In this document: one piece after another, positions 36,553 to 45,427 of the stretch
Position numbering within the stretch: position 1 is the first letter of the stretch
Layout of the letters: each line of letters begins with the position of its first letter
DNA from: Pseudomonas saudiphocaensis
GTDB taxonomy: Bacteria > Pseudomonadota > Gammaproteobacteria > Pseudomonadales > Pseudomonadaceae
Reading direction: 5' to 3'
Assembly (NCBI RefSeq): GCF_000756775.1
Contig: NZ_CCSF01000001.1
Span: 1,550,001-1,614,000 of the forward strand
Length of the DNA: 64,000 nt
Translations under genes and position numbers: made by a program
The notes under the pieces: model-generated
Told to the model about the DNA's origin: nothing
Seen by the model: only the letters and a program-made list of their open reading frames with translations
The model's database searches: none

Positions 36553-37173
36553 TTACTCGGCCTTTTTGCTCACTTCGGCTGCGGCCACCTGGGTCGGCGG
36601 CGTATTGTACTGACTGATCAGCGCAAGCAGCGTGGCTTGCGGTGCCAGCATCATCTCGACGCGGCGGTTCAGTGCACGCCCTTCCTCATGCTCGTTGGAG
36701 GCCCGAGGCATATCTGAACCCATACCACGGATGCGCAACCTGTCATGCTTGAGCCCGCTGAGACGGAAAATCGCTGCCACCGCGCCGGCGCGCTGACGGC
36801 TGATGGTACGGTTGATTTCCACCGAACCCGTGCTGTCGGCATGCCCTAAAACCACGACCGCGGTCTTCTCATCATTCTCGACCAGTTTCGCCACCCGACT
36901 GATCGGGCCCAGCGTTACGGGTAGCAGCATGCCCGGACGATCCGGATTGAAGCTGGCGTCTACCGGCGCCGTAACCACCAACAGCCCCTTGCGGCGCTCG
37001 ACTTCAAAGCTGCTTTCCTTGAGAGCATCACGCAGGCGAGGCTCGTAGTCATCCAGCCAGGCATGATCGATCACCGGCTCCAGCGGCGCTGCAGCAGTTG
37101 GCTTTTCACCCTTGCTGCTACAGCCGGCAAGAATCATAAGCAGGATCAGAAAGGAGCTTTTCAGCAGATTCAT
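36553..37173 (-). CDS. OmpA-family lipoprotein
   Basis: A 206-residue lipoprotein. The N-terminus MNLLKSSFLILLMILAGC is a signal sequence with lipobox ending at Cys18. The C-terminal half (about 95-190) is an OmpA peptidoglycan-binding domain, with VVLGHADSTGSVEINRTISR and ALNRRVEMML carrying the conserved Asp and Arg that hold diaminopimelate. It probably tethers the outer membrane to the cell wall. It lies on the pdxH strand but has its own terminator. The specific function is unknown. Confidence 0.85.
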   Translation of the reverse strand: MNLLKSSFLILLMILAGCSSKGEKPTAAAPLEPVIDHAWLDDYEPRLRDALKESSFEVERRKGLLVVTAPVDASFNPDRPGMLLPVTLGPISRVAKLVENDEKTAVVVLGHADSTGSVEINRTISRQRAGAVAAIFRLSGLKHDRLRIRGMGSDMPRASNEHEEGRALNRRVEMMLAPQATLLALISQYNTPPTQVAAAEVSKKAE

Positions 37174-37299
37174 GTTGCGAGTTCCGTGGGTAAGTATTGA
37201 TGCGGGCAGCTGGTAGACAGCATAAGCAAGGATTTGCTTCAGATTGTGGACGCAGGTCCTTGTTCTGAAAAGTGATGTCGAGACAAACAGACGAGCGGC

Positions 37300-38448
37300 T
37301 TAACCCAAGCACGCACTTGCCACGCGCGCCAGACGCTGCGCCCGCGGATCCATCAACACGTAGGGTCCCAGAGTATTGGTGACAAATCCGAAAGCCAGTT
37401 CTCGTTGTGGGTCAGCGAACCCGATGCAGCCACCCGCCCCGGGATGACCGAAGGCACCTGGCCCCATTCCGAAAGTGGCATTGGGCACCTCGGGCTGATC
37501 CAGCCAGCACCCCAGCGCAAAGCGGGTGCGCGTCAAAAGAGTGCGGTCCTCTCCGACACTGTGTTCGCGCGCCATTTCGGTAAGCAGCATCGGATCGAGC
37601 AAATCGCCAGTTAGCAGCCCCTGATAGAAACCGGCCAGCGAGCGCGCATTGCCATGCCCATTGGCTGCGGGCTGCGTCATGCGTCGCCACTCCGGCTTGT
37701 TGGCGCTGTTCATGACTGACGGCGGATTGCTGAAGGCCCGCGCCGTCAGCGATTGCGGATCGCCCATCATCGCTGTGAGCAGACGCTGACTGGCCGCATC
37801 ACCAAAGTTGTTCTTCTGCCGTGTCAGGTAGGCGACACGATGATCCTCGGCCGCATCGAGGCCAATGTGCAGATCCAGGTCCAGCGGGCCGGCGATACGG
37901 GCAACAATCGCCTCACCTGGCTCGCGACCGTCGGCACGGCGAATCAACTCACCCAGTAGCCAGCCATAGGTGATGGCGGCGTAGCCATGGCCTTCACCGG
38001 GTGTCCACCACGGCTGCTCGGCGGCCAACGCGGCGGTCATGGTGTCCCAGTCATATAGCGCCTCGGCAGGCAGTGGTCGGCGAATCGCCGGTAACCCCGC
38101 CTGATGACTGAGCAGCTGGCGCAGGGTGACGTCCTGCTTGCCGTTGGCGCCAAATTCAGGCCAGAGCCGCGCGACCGGCGCATCGAGCTGCAGCTTGCCT
38201 TCGTCGACCAGCTGCATGGCTGCCACGGCCGTCAGGGTTTTGGTGCAGGAGAACAGGTTGACCAGGGTATCGCTATGCCAGGCCTGCTCGCCGGCGTTGT
38301 CAGCGCTGCCCGCCCACAGATCGACTACTGTCTCGCCGCCGACCATCACGCATACCGCAGCGCCTCGCTGCCCACCCTCTTCGAAGAGCTCCTGAAAGCA
38401 CTCCCTGAGCGCCTCGAAACGCAGATCGAAATAGCCTTGAATCTCCAC
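37300..38448 (-). CDS. Serine hydrolase of the beta-lactamase/esterase family
   Basis: A 382-residue enzyme of the class C beta-lactamase fold (family VIII esterase, EstB-like). The nucleophile motif S-x-x-K is in LFSCTKTLTAVAAMQ (about residue 70) and the tyrosine of the Y-x-x motif is in YAAITYGWLLGEL. No signal peptide, so cytoplasmic, which argues against a periplasmic beta-lactamase role. I choose GTG 38448 (read MEIQGYFDLRFEAL), preceded by GGGAGA, which leaves a 19-base gap after dinG; upstream codons would overlap dinG. The substrate is unknown. Confidence 0.85.
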   Translation of the reverse strand: MEIQGYFDLRFEALRECFQELFEEGGQRGAAVCVMVGGETVVDLWAGSADNAGEQAWHSDTLVNLFSCTKTLTAVAAMQLVDEGKLQLDAPVARLWPEFGANGKQDVTLRQLLSHQAGLPAIRRPLPAEALYDWDTMTAALAAEQPWWTPGEGHGYAAITYGWLLGELIRRADGREPGEAIVARIAGPLDLDLHIGLDAAEDHRVAYLTRQKNNFGDAASQRLLTAMMGDPQSLTARAFSNPPSVMNSANKPEWRRMTQPAANGHGNARSLAGFYQGLLTGDLLDPMLLTEMAREHSVGEDRTLLTRTRFALGCWLDQPEVPNATFGMGPGAFGHPGAGGCIGFADPQRELAFGFVTNTLGPYVLMDPRAQRLARVASACLG

Positions 38449-38467
38449 GCCTGGTCTCCCCTGTTTT

Positions 38468-40612
38468 CTAGTCAATCTCACGACGAAACGGCGGCAGGGC
38501 ACTGAGAATGGCCCGGCCGTAACGCTGGGTCACCACCCGGCGATCGAGCAGAGTGATGGTGCCGCGATCTTCTTCACTACGCAGCAAGCGTCCGCAGGCC
38601 TGCACCAGGCGCAGCGAGGCGTCGGGAACCGCAATTTCCATAAACGGATTGCCGCCACGCGCCTCGATCCACTCCGCCAGCGCCGCCTCCACCGGATCAT
38701 CCGGGACGGCGAAGGGAATCTTGGCGATCACCACGTGCTCACAATAGGCACCGGGCAGATCGACGCCCTCGGAAAAACTGGCCAGCCCGAAGAGCACACT
38801 GTCTTTGCCTTCGTCCACCCGCGCCTTGTGCTTGTTCAGGGTTTCCTGTTTGGACAGGTTGCCTTGGATCAGCACCCGCTTGCGCCAGTCCCGCTCCAGG
38901 CCGTCGAATACATCCTGCATCTGCTTACGCGATGAAAACAGCACCAGGGTTCCGCGCGAGCCCTCCACAAGCTGCGGCAGCTCACGAATGATGGCCGCCG
39001 TGTGGGCCGTGGCATCACGCGGATCGGCTTGCAGGTCGGGTACCCGCAGCACACCGGCATCGGCGTGCTGGAAGGGGCTCGGCACTACCGCAGTCACTGC
39101 GCAACGCGGCAATCCGGCGCGCATGCGGTAGCGGTCGAAGCTGTTAAGCGCCGTGAGCGTTGCGGAGGTCACCAGCGCGCCATAACAGATATTCCACAAA
39201 TTGCGTCGCAGGGTTTCAGCCGCAAGGATTGGGCTGGCATTGACCTCGATATCGAACAGAGCACCACCCTCGGCCAGCGTCAGCCAACGCGCCATTGGCG
39301 GGCTGTCCTCGGGGTCCTCGGCGGTGAAGGCGGTCCACAGCTCCCAGTTACCCTGAGCACGAGTCAGCAGACTGCCGAACAGCGGATACCACTCCTCCGC
39401 CTGATGACTGGCAATGCCGACGCCAGACTCGGTATCCATCGCTTCCTTGAGCAACTCGGCCAGGCGCGTGAACAAGTCGGTCAGCTTGGCAAAGCCCTTT
39501 TTCAGCTCGCCCCCCATCTCCAGCAGGTGCTCGGGTACTACGCCGCCCACAAAGCGGTGACGCGGCCGCTCTCGGCCTTCCATATCTTCGCCAGGCCTGA
39601 AATCAGCCAACTGTTCGCAGGCGCTGAACATGAACTGCTGCTGGCTACGCAGATCGCGGGCGATTTCCGGCACTGCTTCGATCAGGCGCCCCAGATCGCC
39701 CGGTAAAGGGTGCTGAGCGAGCAGCTTGGTCAGGTTCTTTTCCACCTGCCCCAACCAGTCAGCCGTAGAACGCAAGCGGGTGAAGTGGGCGAAGTGGCCG
39801 ATCGCCTTGTCCGGCAGGTGATGACCTTCGTCAAACACGTATAGCGTGTCACGCGGATCGGGCAACACTGCGCCGCCGCCAAGCGCCAGGTCGGCGAGCA
39901 CCATGTCGTGGTTGGTCACGATGACATCGACCTTGGTCATGCCTTCGCGTGCCTTGTAGAAGGCGCACTGCTGGAAGTTGGGGCAATGGCGGCTGGTGCA
40001 CTGACTGTGATCGGTCGTCAACCGCGCCCAGTCGCTATCGTCCAGCTCCTCGGGCCAGCTGTCGCGGTCACCATCCCAACGGTTACCGGCGAGCTTCTCG
40101 ATCATGCTGCCGTAGAGCTTCTGGCTGCGCTCGTCCACATCGATATGGAAGCCCTCATCCTCGAACAGCTGAGCAGTGGCACTTTGCGCCTGGCCTTCCT
40201 GCAGCAGCGCGTCGAGTCGCGACAGGCATAGATAACGACCGCGGCCCTTGGCCAGTGAAAAGGAAAAGTCCAAACCACTGTTGCGCATCAGATCGGGCAG
40301 ATCCTTGTGCACGATCTGCTCCTGTAGCGCGACCGTGGCGGTAGCGATGACCAGCCGCTTCCCCGCCGCTTTGGCCGCCGGTATCGCTGCCAAGCTGTAG
40401 GCCACCGTCTTGCCGGTTCCGGTCCCCGCCTCGACTGTGACGATGGCCGGCTCGCCGTCTCGCCGGCCTTCGTCGTCGGCCTCGATTGCTCCCAGCACTT
40501 TCGCGACCTCGGCAATCATCAGGCGCTGGCCGTAACGAGGCTTAAGGCCTTTAGCTTCGAGAAAGCGGGTATAGGCGCCCTGAATCTGGGTTTTGAGTTC
40601 GGTGCTGAGCAT
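38468..40612 (-). CDS. dinG: ATP-dependent DNA helicase DinG
   Basis: XPD-like superfamily 2 helicase (5' to 3') that unwinds D-loops, R-loops and G-quadruplexes and helps forks through transcribed genes. The 714-residue protein has Walker A EAGTGTGKT at 61-69, the DEGH box in VFDEGHHLPD near 258-262, and an iron-sulfur cluster region with Cys in QCTSRHCPNFQQC. Helicase motif VI is in LVQACGRLLRSEEDRG. The start ATG 40612 lies only 11 bases from a LexA-type box at 40624-40639, so SOS control is likely. Confidence 0.93.
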   Translation of the reverse strand: MLSTELKTQIQGAYTRFLEAKGLKPRYGQRLMIAEVAKVLGAIEADDEGRRDGEPAIVTVEAGTGTGKTVAYSLAAIPAAKAAGKRLVIATATVALQEQIVHKDLPDLMRNSGLDFSFSLAKGRGRYLCLSRLDALLQEGQAQSATAQLFEDEGFHIDVDERSQKLYGSMIEKLAGNRWDGDRDSWPEELDDSDWARLTTDHSQCTSRHCPNFQQCAFYKAREGMTKVDVIVTNHDMVLADLALGGGAVLPDPRDTLYVFDEGHHLPDKAIGHFAHFTRLRSTADWLGQVEKNLTKLLAQHPLPGDLGRLIEAVPEIARDLRSQQQFMFSACEQLADFRPGEDMEGRERPRHRFVGGVVPEHLLEMGGELKKGFAKLTDLFTRLAELLKEAMDTESGVGIASHQAEEWYPLFGSLLTRAQGNWELWTAFTAEDPEDSPPMARWLTLAEGGALFDIEVNASPILAAETLRRNLWNICYGALVTSATLTALNSFDRYRMRAGLPRCAVTAVVPSPFQHADAGVLRVPDLQADPRDATAHTAAIIRELPQLVEGSRGTLVLFSSRKQMQDVFDGLERDWRKRVLIQGNLSKQETLNKHKARVDEGKDSVLFGLASFSEGVDLPGAYCEHVVIAKIPFAVPDDPVEAALAEWIEARGGNPFMEIAVPDASLRLVQACGRLLRSEEDRGTITLLDRRVVTQRYGRAILSALPPFRREID

Positions 40613-40623
40613 GGGCGTAGGTG

Positions 40624-40639
40624 CTGTATATATTTTCAG
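40624..40639. promoter_or_regulatory. LexA (SOS) operator upstream of dinG
   Basis: CTGTATATATTTTCAG matches the gammaproteobacterial SOS box CTGTATATATATACAG at 14 of 16 positions, keeping the invariant CTG-N10-CAG. It sits 12-27 bases upstream of the dinG ATG and about 70 bases upstream of the divergent CopD-like gene, so it could influence both. dinG is a known SOS gene in E. coli. Confidence 0.8.
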
Positions 40640-40709
40640 TACTTCGAGGGGTGGCTATGATAGCGCGCGTTCTCTTCGGGAACCTCTGAAAACATTACAG
40701 GAGATCTGC

Positions 40710-41174
40710 ATGACCCCTTTCGCCCTGCTCTACTCGCTGCATGTGCTCGCCGCCGTGATCTGGGTAGGCGGCATGTTTTTCGCCTGGATGATCCTGCGGC
40801 CCGCCGCGGTTTCCGAGCTGCAGCCGCCGGAACGCCTGCGACTCTGGGCCGAGGTGTTTCGGCGCTTCTTCCAGTGGGTCTGGCTTGCAGTGCTGGTATT
40901 GCCGATCAGCGGTATCGGCCTCTGGCACTTGCGCTTCGACAACCTGGCGGCAGCACCCCGCTATGTGCACGTCATGGCCGGGCTGTACCTAGTCATGCTT
41001 GCGCTGTTCCTGCGCATCCAGCTGCTGCAGCTTCCCAGGCTCAAGCGCGCCATTGCCGCACAAAACTGGCCTGAAGGCGGCGCAACACTGGGCGGCATCC
41101 GCCGACTGGTAGGCATCAATCTGCTGCTGGGCATTGTAGTTGTGGCACTGGCCAGTGCCCGCCCGCTGCTCTGA
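40710..41174 (+). CDS. CopD-like integral membrane protein
   Basis: A 154-residue protein with four predicted membrane helices, starting MTPFALLYSLHVLAAVIWVG, which resembles the CopD/YcnJ-type copper-resistance membrane family and DUF-type relatives. The conserved His in the first helix (LHVLAAVIWVGGMFF) is kept. The ATG at 40710 is preceded by CAGGAGAT; the open frame continues 39 codons upstream without support. Whether it handles copper is not shown by the sequence. It is divergent from dinG. Confidence 0.75.
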   Translation: MTPFALLYSLHVLAAVIWVGGMFFAWMILRPAAVSELQPPERLRLWAEVFRRFFQWVWLAVLVLPISGIGLWHLRFDNLAAAPRYVHVMAGLYLVMLALFLRIQLLQLPRLKRAIAAQNWPEGGATLGGIRRLVGINLLLGIVVVALASARPLL

Positions 41175-41218
41175 GGGAAGGACTACCTAACTCATAAGAA
41201 GGCCTTTTAGCCGCCCAT

Positions 41219-41246
41219 AAAAAAGCCGGGCGCAACGCCCGGCTTC
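41219..41246 (-). terminator. Terminator of the 41265 OmpA-like gene (works both ways)
   Basis: AAGCCGGGCG, loop CAA, CGCCCGGCTT: a perfect 10-bp stem between the CopD-like gene (+) and the OmpA-family gene (-). On the minus strand it runs into the T tract formed by seven A at 41219-41225, 18 bases after the stop codon. Confidence 0.8.
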
Positions 41247-41264
41247 GAGGTTTCAACAAGTCCG

Positions 41265-41900
41265 TCAAGGACGCGCTTCTACCTCAGCTTCCACGCGGCG
41301 GTTGATGGCACGGCCTTCCTCGGTCGAGTTGTCGGCAACCGGACGGGACTCACCATAGCCGACTGCGTCAACACGACTGGCGTCCAGGCCATGCTGATTG
41401 ACCAGCACGTCGCGCACGGCATTGGCTCGACGCTCGGACAGACGCTGGTTATAGGCATCGGTACCTACCGAGTCGGTGTGACCTTCAACGACAGTAGAAG
41501 TCTGGCCGTACTGCTTCATAAAGTCCGCCAGGTTCTGGATGTCGGCCATACTGTCCTGCTTGACCACAGCGCGGTCGAAGTCGAACTTGACGTCAAGCTC
41601 AACGCGTACCGGCTCGGCAACAGGCTCTGGCTCTTCAGCCATCGGAGCGGGCTCAACCGTCTCGACCACGGCAACGGTCTGCTCTTCGGTGCCGTTGGCC
41701 AGGCAGTAAGCCGCCGCCACACCGGCGCCGATCAGCGCACCGTAGCCCGTATAGGTGCTGCTCTCTATCGCACCCAGCGCCGCACCGGTGACACCACCTA
41801 CTGCCGCACAGGTGGGCCAATCCTGTTTCTGTACCCCTGCACAACCGGCCAGAAAGGTAGTCATCACAATCACGGGTACTGCTGTCCGTAAAGTACTCAT
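41265..41900 (-). CDS. OmpA-family outer-membrane lipoprotein (YiaD-like)
   Basis: A 211-residue lipoprotein. The start ATG 41900 (MSTLRTAVPVIVMTTFLAGC) has a lipobox ending at Cys20; the frame is open 15 codons upstream without support. A glycine-zipper stretch (GGVTGAALGAIESSTYTGYG and following) is followed by a Pro/Glu-rich linker (about 75-100) and a C-terminal OmpA domain (about 105-211) with VVEGHTDSVGTDAYNQRLSE and GRAINRRVEAEV carrying the peptidoglycan-binding Asp and Arg. It combines features of YiaD-type and OmpA-type proteins. Confidence 0.85.
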   Translation of the reverse strand: MSTLRTAVPVIVMTTFLAGCAGVQKQDWPTCAAVGGVTGAALGAIESSTYTGYGALIGAGVAAAYCLANGTEEQTVAVVETVEPAPMAEEPEPVAEPVRVELDVKFDFDRAVVKQDSMADIQNLADFMKQYGQTSTVVEGHTDSVGTDAYNQRLSERRANAVRDVLVNQHGLDASRVDAVGYGESRPVADNSTEEGRAINRRVEAEVEARP

Positions 41901-42159
41901 CGGTAAAGCCTCCTGGTATGAGATCGACCGGAGCGCATGCAGCAACGCACAAATTGCTCCAGCTATAACGAGACTAGGCCGGCAAGCGCCGCCGCGCTAG
42001 TCTTCAAACCGAACAGGCTCTAAAGAGACGCGCAGGCCGCAAAAGCAATGAGCAGGCCTTGCTCACTGAATCTGTGACCCGGTTGTGCAGTAGCAGGTTC
42101 CGAAACCTTCATATGCAGGCCAGAGCTGCATCCGCCGAAACCAGACAAGTGTGACTAAC

Positions 42160-42645
42160 ATGACGACTCAAGTTACAGGCAATGCCCACTGCCCTTGTGG
42201 CAGCGGCGACCTACTCAATGCCTGCTGCGGCCGCTACCACGCCGGAGCGCCCGCGCCCAGCGCAGAGCGGCTGATGCGATCGCGCTACAGCGCTTATGTA
42301 CTGGGGCTGATTGATTACCTGCAGGCCACCACCCTGCCCGCCCAGCAGGCTTCGCTGGACTTGCAGGCGATGCGCGACTGGAGCGCCGCAAGCACCTGGC
42401 TTGGGCTTGACGTTGAACACAGCCAGCTACTGGGCGGGCAACCTGAACATGCTCTGGTGACCTTTACCGCGCGCTGGCACGACCAGGCCGGCGCACATGC
42501 TCATCAGGAGCGCTCAGCGTTCGTACAGCACGAAGGCAGATGGTACTTCATCGACCCGACTACCCCGCTTAAAGCCGGGCGCAACGATCCCTGCCCCTGC
42601 GGCAGCGAGCAGAAGTTCAAGAAATGCTGCGCGCCTTATCTATAA
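42160..42645 (+). CDS. YchJ-family protein with two SEC-C zinc motifs
   Basis: A 161-residue protein with SEC-C metal-binding motifs at both ends ([19 protein letters not shown] near the start, [13 protein letters not shown] at the end) around the YchJ middle domain (about 30-130, an NTF2-like fold). SEC-C motifs bind zinc and, in SecA, contact SecB and the ribosome, which suggests a translation- or secretion-related role; the function of YchJ is not established. I prefer the ATG at 42160 ([16 protein letters not shown]); an ATG three codons upstream (42151) is possible. Neither has a clear Shine-Dalgarno. Confidence 0.85.
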   Translation: MTTQVTGNAHCPCGSGDLLNACCGRYHAGAPAPSAERLMRSRYSAYVLGLIDYLQATTLPAQQASLDLQAMRDWSAASTWLGLDVEHSQLLGGQPEHALVTFTARWHDQAGAHAHQERSAFVQHEGRWYFIDPTTPLKAGRNDPCPCGSEQKFKKCCAPYL

Positions 42646-42680
42646 AAAAGCCGGCAGACGCATCGCGCCGACCGGCCTTT
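42644..42680 (-). terminator. Terminator of fpr
   Basis: On the minus strand GCCGG and CCGGC close a hairpin over about 17 bases, followed by TTTTTTATA, 18 bases after the fpr stop codon. It overlaps the end of the converging YchJ gene by two bases and may serve it in the other direction less well. Confidence 0.55.
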
Positions 42681-42697
42681 GAACCCCGATACGGACC

Positions 42698-43474
42698 CTA
42701 CTTTTCCACGAACGCCCGCTCGATCAGGTAGTGCCCCGGATCGCCCATCCGCGGTGAAGCCTTAAGCCCGAAACTGTCCAGCACTTCGCTGGTTTCGCTC
42801 AGCATGCTCGGGCTGCCGCAGATCATCGCGCGGTCATCCTCGGGATTGATGGGCGGCAGGCCTATGTCGCTGAACAATTTGCCGCTGCGCATCAGATCGG
42901 TCAGCCGACCCTGATTTTCGAAGGGCTCGCGGGTGACTGTCGGGTAGTAGATCAGCTTTTCCTTCAGCTCCTCGCCAAAGAACTCGTTCTGCGGCAGGTG
43001 ACCAGTGATGAAGTCTCGGTAGGCCACTTCATTGACGTAGCGGACACCATGCACGAGCACGACCTTTTCGAAGCGCTCGTAGACTTCCGGATCCTGAATC
43101 ACACTCATGAAAGGTGCGAGGCCAGTGCCGGTGCTGAGCAGGTAAAGGTGCTTGCCCGGCAGCAGATCGCCCAGCACCAGCGTGCCGGTCGGCTTGCGGC
43201 TGACCATCAGCGAGTCGCCTTCCTTGAGATGCTGCAGACGCGATGTGAGCGGCCCATTCGGCACCTTGATACTGAAGAACTCAAGATGTTCCTCGTAGTT
43301 CGGGCTGGCGATACTGTAGGCACGCATCAGCGGACGCCCTTCGACTTCCAGACCGATCATGACGAACTGACCGTTCTCGAAACGCAGCCCCTGGTTACGC
43401 GTGGTCTTGAAACTGAACAGCGTGTCATTCCAGTGATGCACACTGAGGACTCGCTCGACGTTCAGGTTGCTCAT
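42698..43474 (-). CDS. fpr: Ferredoxin--NADP+ reductase
   Basis: FAD enzyme moving electrons between NADPH and ferredoxin/flavodoxin, supplying reductant for Fe-S repair and redox signalling. The 258 residues contain the FAD site RAYSIASPNYEEHLEF, the NADPH pyrophosphate-binding LSTGTGLAPFMS, and the MICGSPSML motif. The C-terminal VEK resembles the bacterial subclass I FPR ending. It is divergent from the LysR-type gene finR, the arrangement known in P. putida and P. aeruginosa, where FinR activates fpr under superoxide or osmotic stress. Confidence 0.96.
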   Translation of the reverse strand: MSNLNVERVLSVHHWNDTLFSFKTTRNQGLRFENGQFVMIGLEVEGRPLMRAYSIASPNYEEHLEFFSIKVPNGPLTSRLQHLKEGDSLMVSRKPTGTLVLGDLLPGKHLYLLSTGTGLAPFMSVIQDPEVYERFEKVVLVHGVRYVNEVAYRDFITGHLPQNEFFGEELKEKLIYYPTVTREPFENQGRLTDLMRSGKLFSDIGLPPINPEDDRAMICGSPSMLSETSEVLDSFGLKASPRMGDPGHYLIERAFVEK

Positions 43475-43533
43475 GTACGAATACCCCTTCTAGTGCGCGA
43501 CGGCGCATCGTTCTGTACCAAGTCTACCGAGAC

Positions 43534-43562
43534 CGTTAATATTCGTTAAATGAATATTAACG
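43534..43562. promoter_or_regulatory. Perfect palindrome in the fpr/finR intergenic region: likely FinR operator
   Basis: CGTTAATATTC, spacer GTTAAAT, GAATATTAACG: two perfect 11-bp arms, 29 bases in all, 60 bases upstream of fpr and 24 bases upstream of finR. LysR-type regulators bind inverted repeats of the T-N11-A type in such divergent gaps; this one contains it (for instance ATTC-N7-GAAT). The AT-rich arms stand out in high-GC DNA. Confidence 0.8.
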
Positions 43563-43586
43563 ATATACCTTATCGGTTATATAGAT

Positions 43587-44513
43587 ATGCATTTTACGTT
43601 GAGACAGCTGCAGGTTTTCGTGTCCGTTGCCCGGCAAGGAAGCGTCTCGCGCGCTGCGCAAAGCCTGGCGCTATCTCAGTCTGCGGCCAGCACTTCGCTG
43701 GCTGAACTGGAGCGTCAGTCCGGCTGCCAGTTGTTCGACCGAGCCGGCAAACGCCTGTGGCTCAATGCGCTGGGCCGCCAGTTGCTACCGCAAGCAGTCA
43801 GCCTGCTTGATCAGGCCAAAGCCATCGAGGATCTGTTGGCCGGCAAGACAGGTTTCGGCTCCCTGCATGTGGGTGCGACCCTGACCATCGGCAACTATCT
43901 CGCGACCCTGCTAATCGGCAGCTTTATGCAACGCCACCCAGAGTGCCGGGTGAAACTGCACGTCCACAACACCGCACATATTGTTCAGCAGGTCGCGCAA
44001 TATGAACTTGATCTGGGTTTGATCGAGGGCGATTGTCAGCATCCGGACATCGAGGTGTTGCCCTGGGTCGAAGACGAGCTGGTCGTGTTCTGCGCACCGC
44101 AACACCCGTTGGCCAAGCGCGGCTTGATCGGCCTTGATGACCTTTCCCGAGAGGCCTGGATCCTGCGTGAAGAAGGCTCGGGCACGCGCCGAACCTTCGA
44201 TCACGCCGTTGACCGCCACGCGCTCAGACCCAATATCCGCCTTGAGCTGGAACACACCGAAGCGATCAAGCGTGCGGTCGAGTCAGGGCTGGGAATCAGC
44301 TGTATTTCCCGTCTGGCATTGCGCGATGCCTTCCGACGCGGAAGCCTGGTGGCCCTGGAGACACCGGACCTGCACCTGACCCGGCAATTCAACTTCATCT
44401 GGCACGCGCAGAAATACCAGACAGCCGCCATGCGCGAGTTCACCGAGCTATGCCAGGCACTTACCAAGGGGATCAGGCGCAGCGACGAGATCGTGCTGCC
44501 GACGATCCCGTGA
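43587..44513 (+). CDS. finR: LysR-family regulator FinR
   Basis: A 308-residue LysR-type transcriptional regulator: N-terminal winged helix-turn-helix (about 1-60, MHFTLRQLQVFVSVARQGSV with SRAAQSLALSQSAAST) and a C-terminal co-inducer domain (about 90-295). The divergent fpr partner and the palindrome between them make FinR, the activator of fpr, the natural assignment. In pseudomonads FinR responds to oxidative and sulfur-related cues. A low-complexity basic tail near the end (RRSDEIVLPTIP) is normal. Confidence 0.9.
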   Translation: MHFTLRQLQVFVSVARQGSVSRAAQSLALSQSAASTSLAELERQSGCQLFDRAGKRLWLNALGRQLLPQAVSLLDQAKAIEDLLAGKTGFGSLHVGATLTIGNYLATLLIGSFMQRHPECRVKLHVHNTAHIVQQVAQYELDLGLIEGDCQHPDIEVLPWVEDELVVFCAPQHPLAKRGLIGLDDLSREAWILREEGSGTRRTFDHAVDRHALRPNIRLELEHTEAIKRAVESGLGISCISRLALRDAFRRGSLVALETPDLHLTRQFNFIWHAQKYQTAAMREFTELCQALTKGIRRSDEIVLPTIP

Positions 44514-44536
44514 AATTATGCTTAAGCGGGCCGATG

Positions 44537-45187
44537 TCAGCTAGCTGGAATGGAGCCCATCTGCTGTAGCAGCAGCGCCGCCTGAGTGCGGGTGCGAACC
44601 CCAAGCTTGCGAAAGATCGCCGTCACATGCGCCTTGATGGTCGCCTCGGAGACATTCAACTCGTAGGCGATCTGCTTGTTCAGCAACCCATCGCAAACCA
44701 TGGTCAGCACCCGGAACTGCTGCGGCGTGAGACTGGCCAGACCTTCGCTGGCCGCCTTCGCCTCGGGACTGACATGGGCAACGTCCTGGATATTGCTGGG
44801 CCACCATGCATCACCGTCAAGCACGGCTCGGACCGCTTCCTGAATGCTCTCCAGCGAACTGGACTTGGGAATGAAGCCACTGGCGCCGAACTCGCGAGAG
44901 CGAGCAACCACGGCAGCATCTTCCTGCGCGGAGATCATTACCACAGGTATCTGCGGATACTGCCCCCTGAGCAGGACCAGCCCGGAAAAGCCATAAGCGC
45001 CCGGCATGTTCAGGTCCAGCAGAACCAGATCCCAGTCGGCACTCTGATTCAACAGGGTTTCCAGCTCGGCAATGCTGGCTGCTTCGCAAAGCCGCACCTC
45101 ACTGCCCAAGCCTATTGTCAGCGCTTGCTGGAGCGCGCTGCGGAACAGCGGATGATCATCAGCGATAAGGATTTCGTAAGCAGCCAT
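44537..45187 (-). CDS. erdR: NarL/LuxR-type response regulator, ErdR-like
   Basis: A 216-residue two-component response regulator with receiver domain (about 1-120; acidic pocket Asp10/Asp11, phosphoacceptor Asp58 in LVLLDLNMPG, Lys108 in GFIPKSSS) and a C-terminal LuxR-type helix-turn-helix (NKQIAYELNVSEATIKAHVT). The start ATG 45187 (MAAYEILIADDHPLF) is more likely than the extended frame 11 codons upstream. No sensor kinase is adjacent. I recall ErdR (ethanol oxidation control) near finR/fpr in P. putida, which fits this spot; the symbol is an inference from context and sequence type. Confidence 0.75.
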   Translation of the reverse strand: MAAYEILIADDHPLFRSALQQALTIGLGSEVRLCEAASIAELETLLNQSADWDLVLLDLNMPGAYGFSGLVLLRGQYPQIPVVMISAQEDAAVVARSREFGASGFIPKSSSLESIQEAVRAVLDGDAWWPSNIQDVAHVSPEAKAASEGLASLTPQQFRVLTMVCDGLLNKQIAYELNVSEATIKAHVTAIFRKLGVRTRTQAALLLQQMGSIPAS

Positions 45188-45427
45188 TGGCAGACCTATA
45201 GTTTTTATTGGCGCTTTCATCGGCCTGAGCCGAATCCAACAGACTGACCTCAGGGAAGCCGAAATTTATTTTCGGAGGCGTGATGGCTCGATGATATCTC
45301 GCCATCAATCGGAATTCGAATGCCAGCGCATTATAAATCAGGCGGCGCAAGCATGCCGGCCCATGTATAAGTGGTCAAGTGCGGAGTTTTGAGGCAAAGT
45401 TCGCGCCTTTTGTCGACGAGTCCAAAC

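Noticed and set aside
37300-38448. An antibiotic-resistance beta-lactamase.
   Set aside because: It lacks a signal peptide and the esterase members of this fold fit better, so resistance is not a fair reading.
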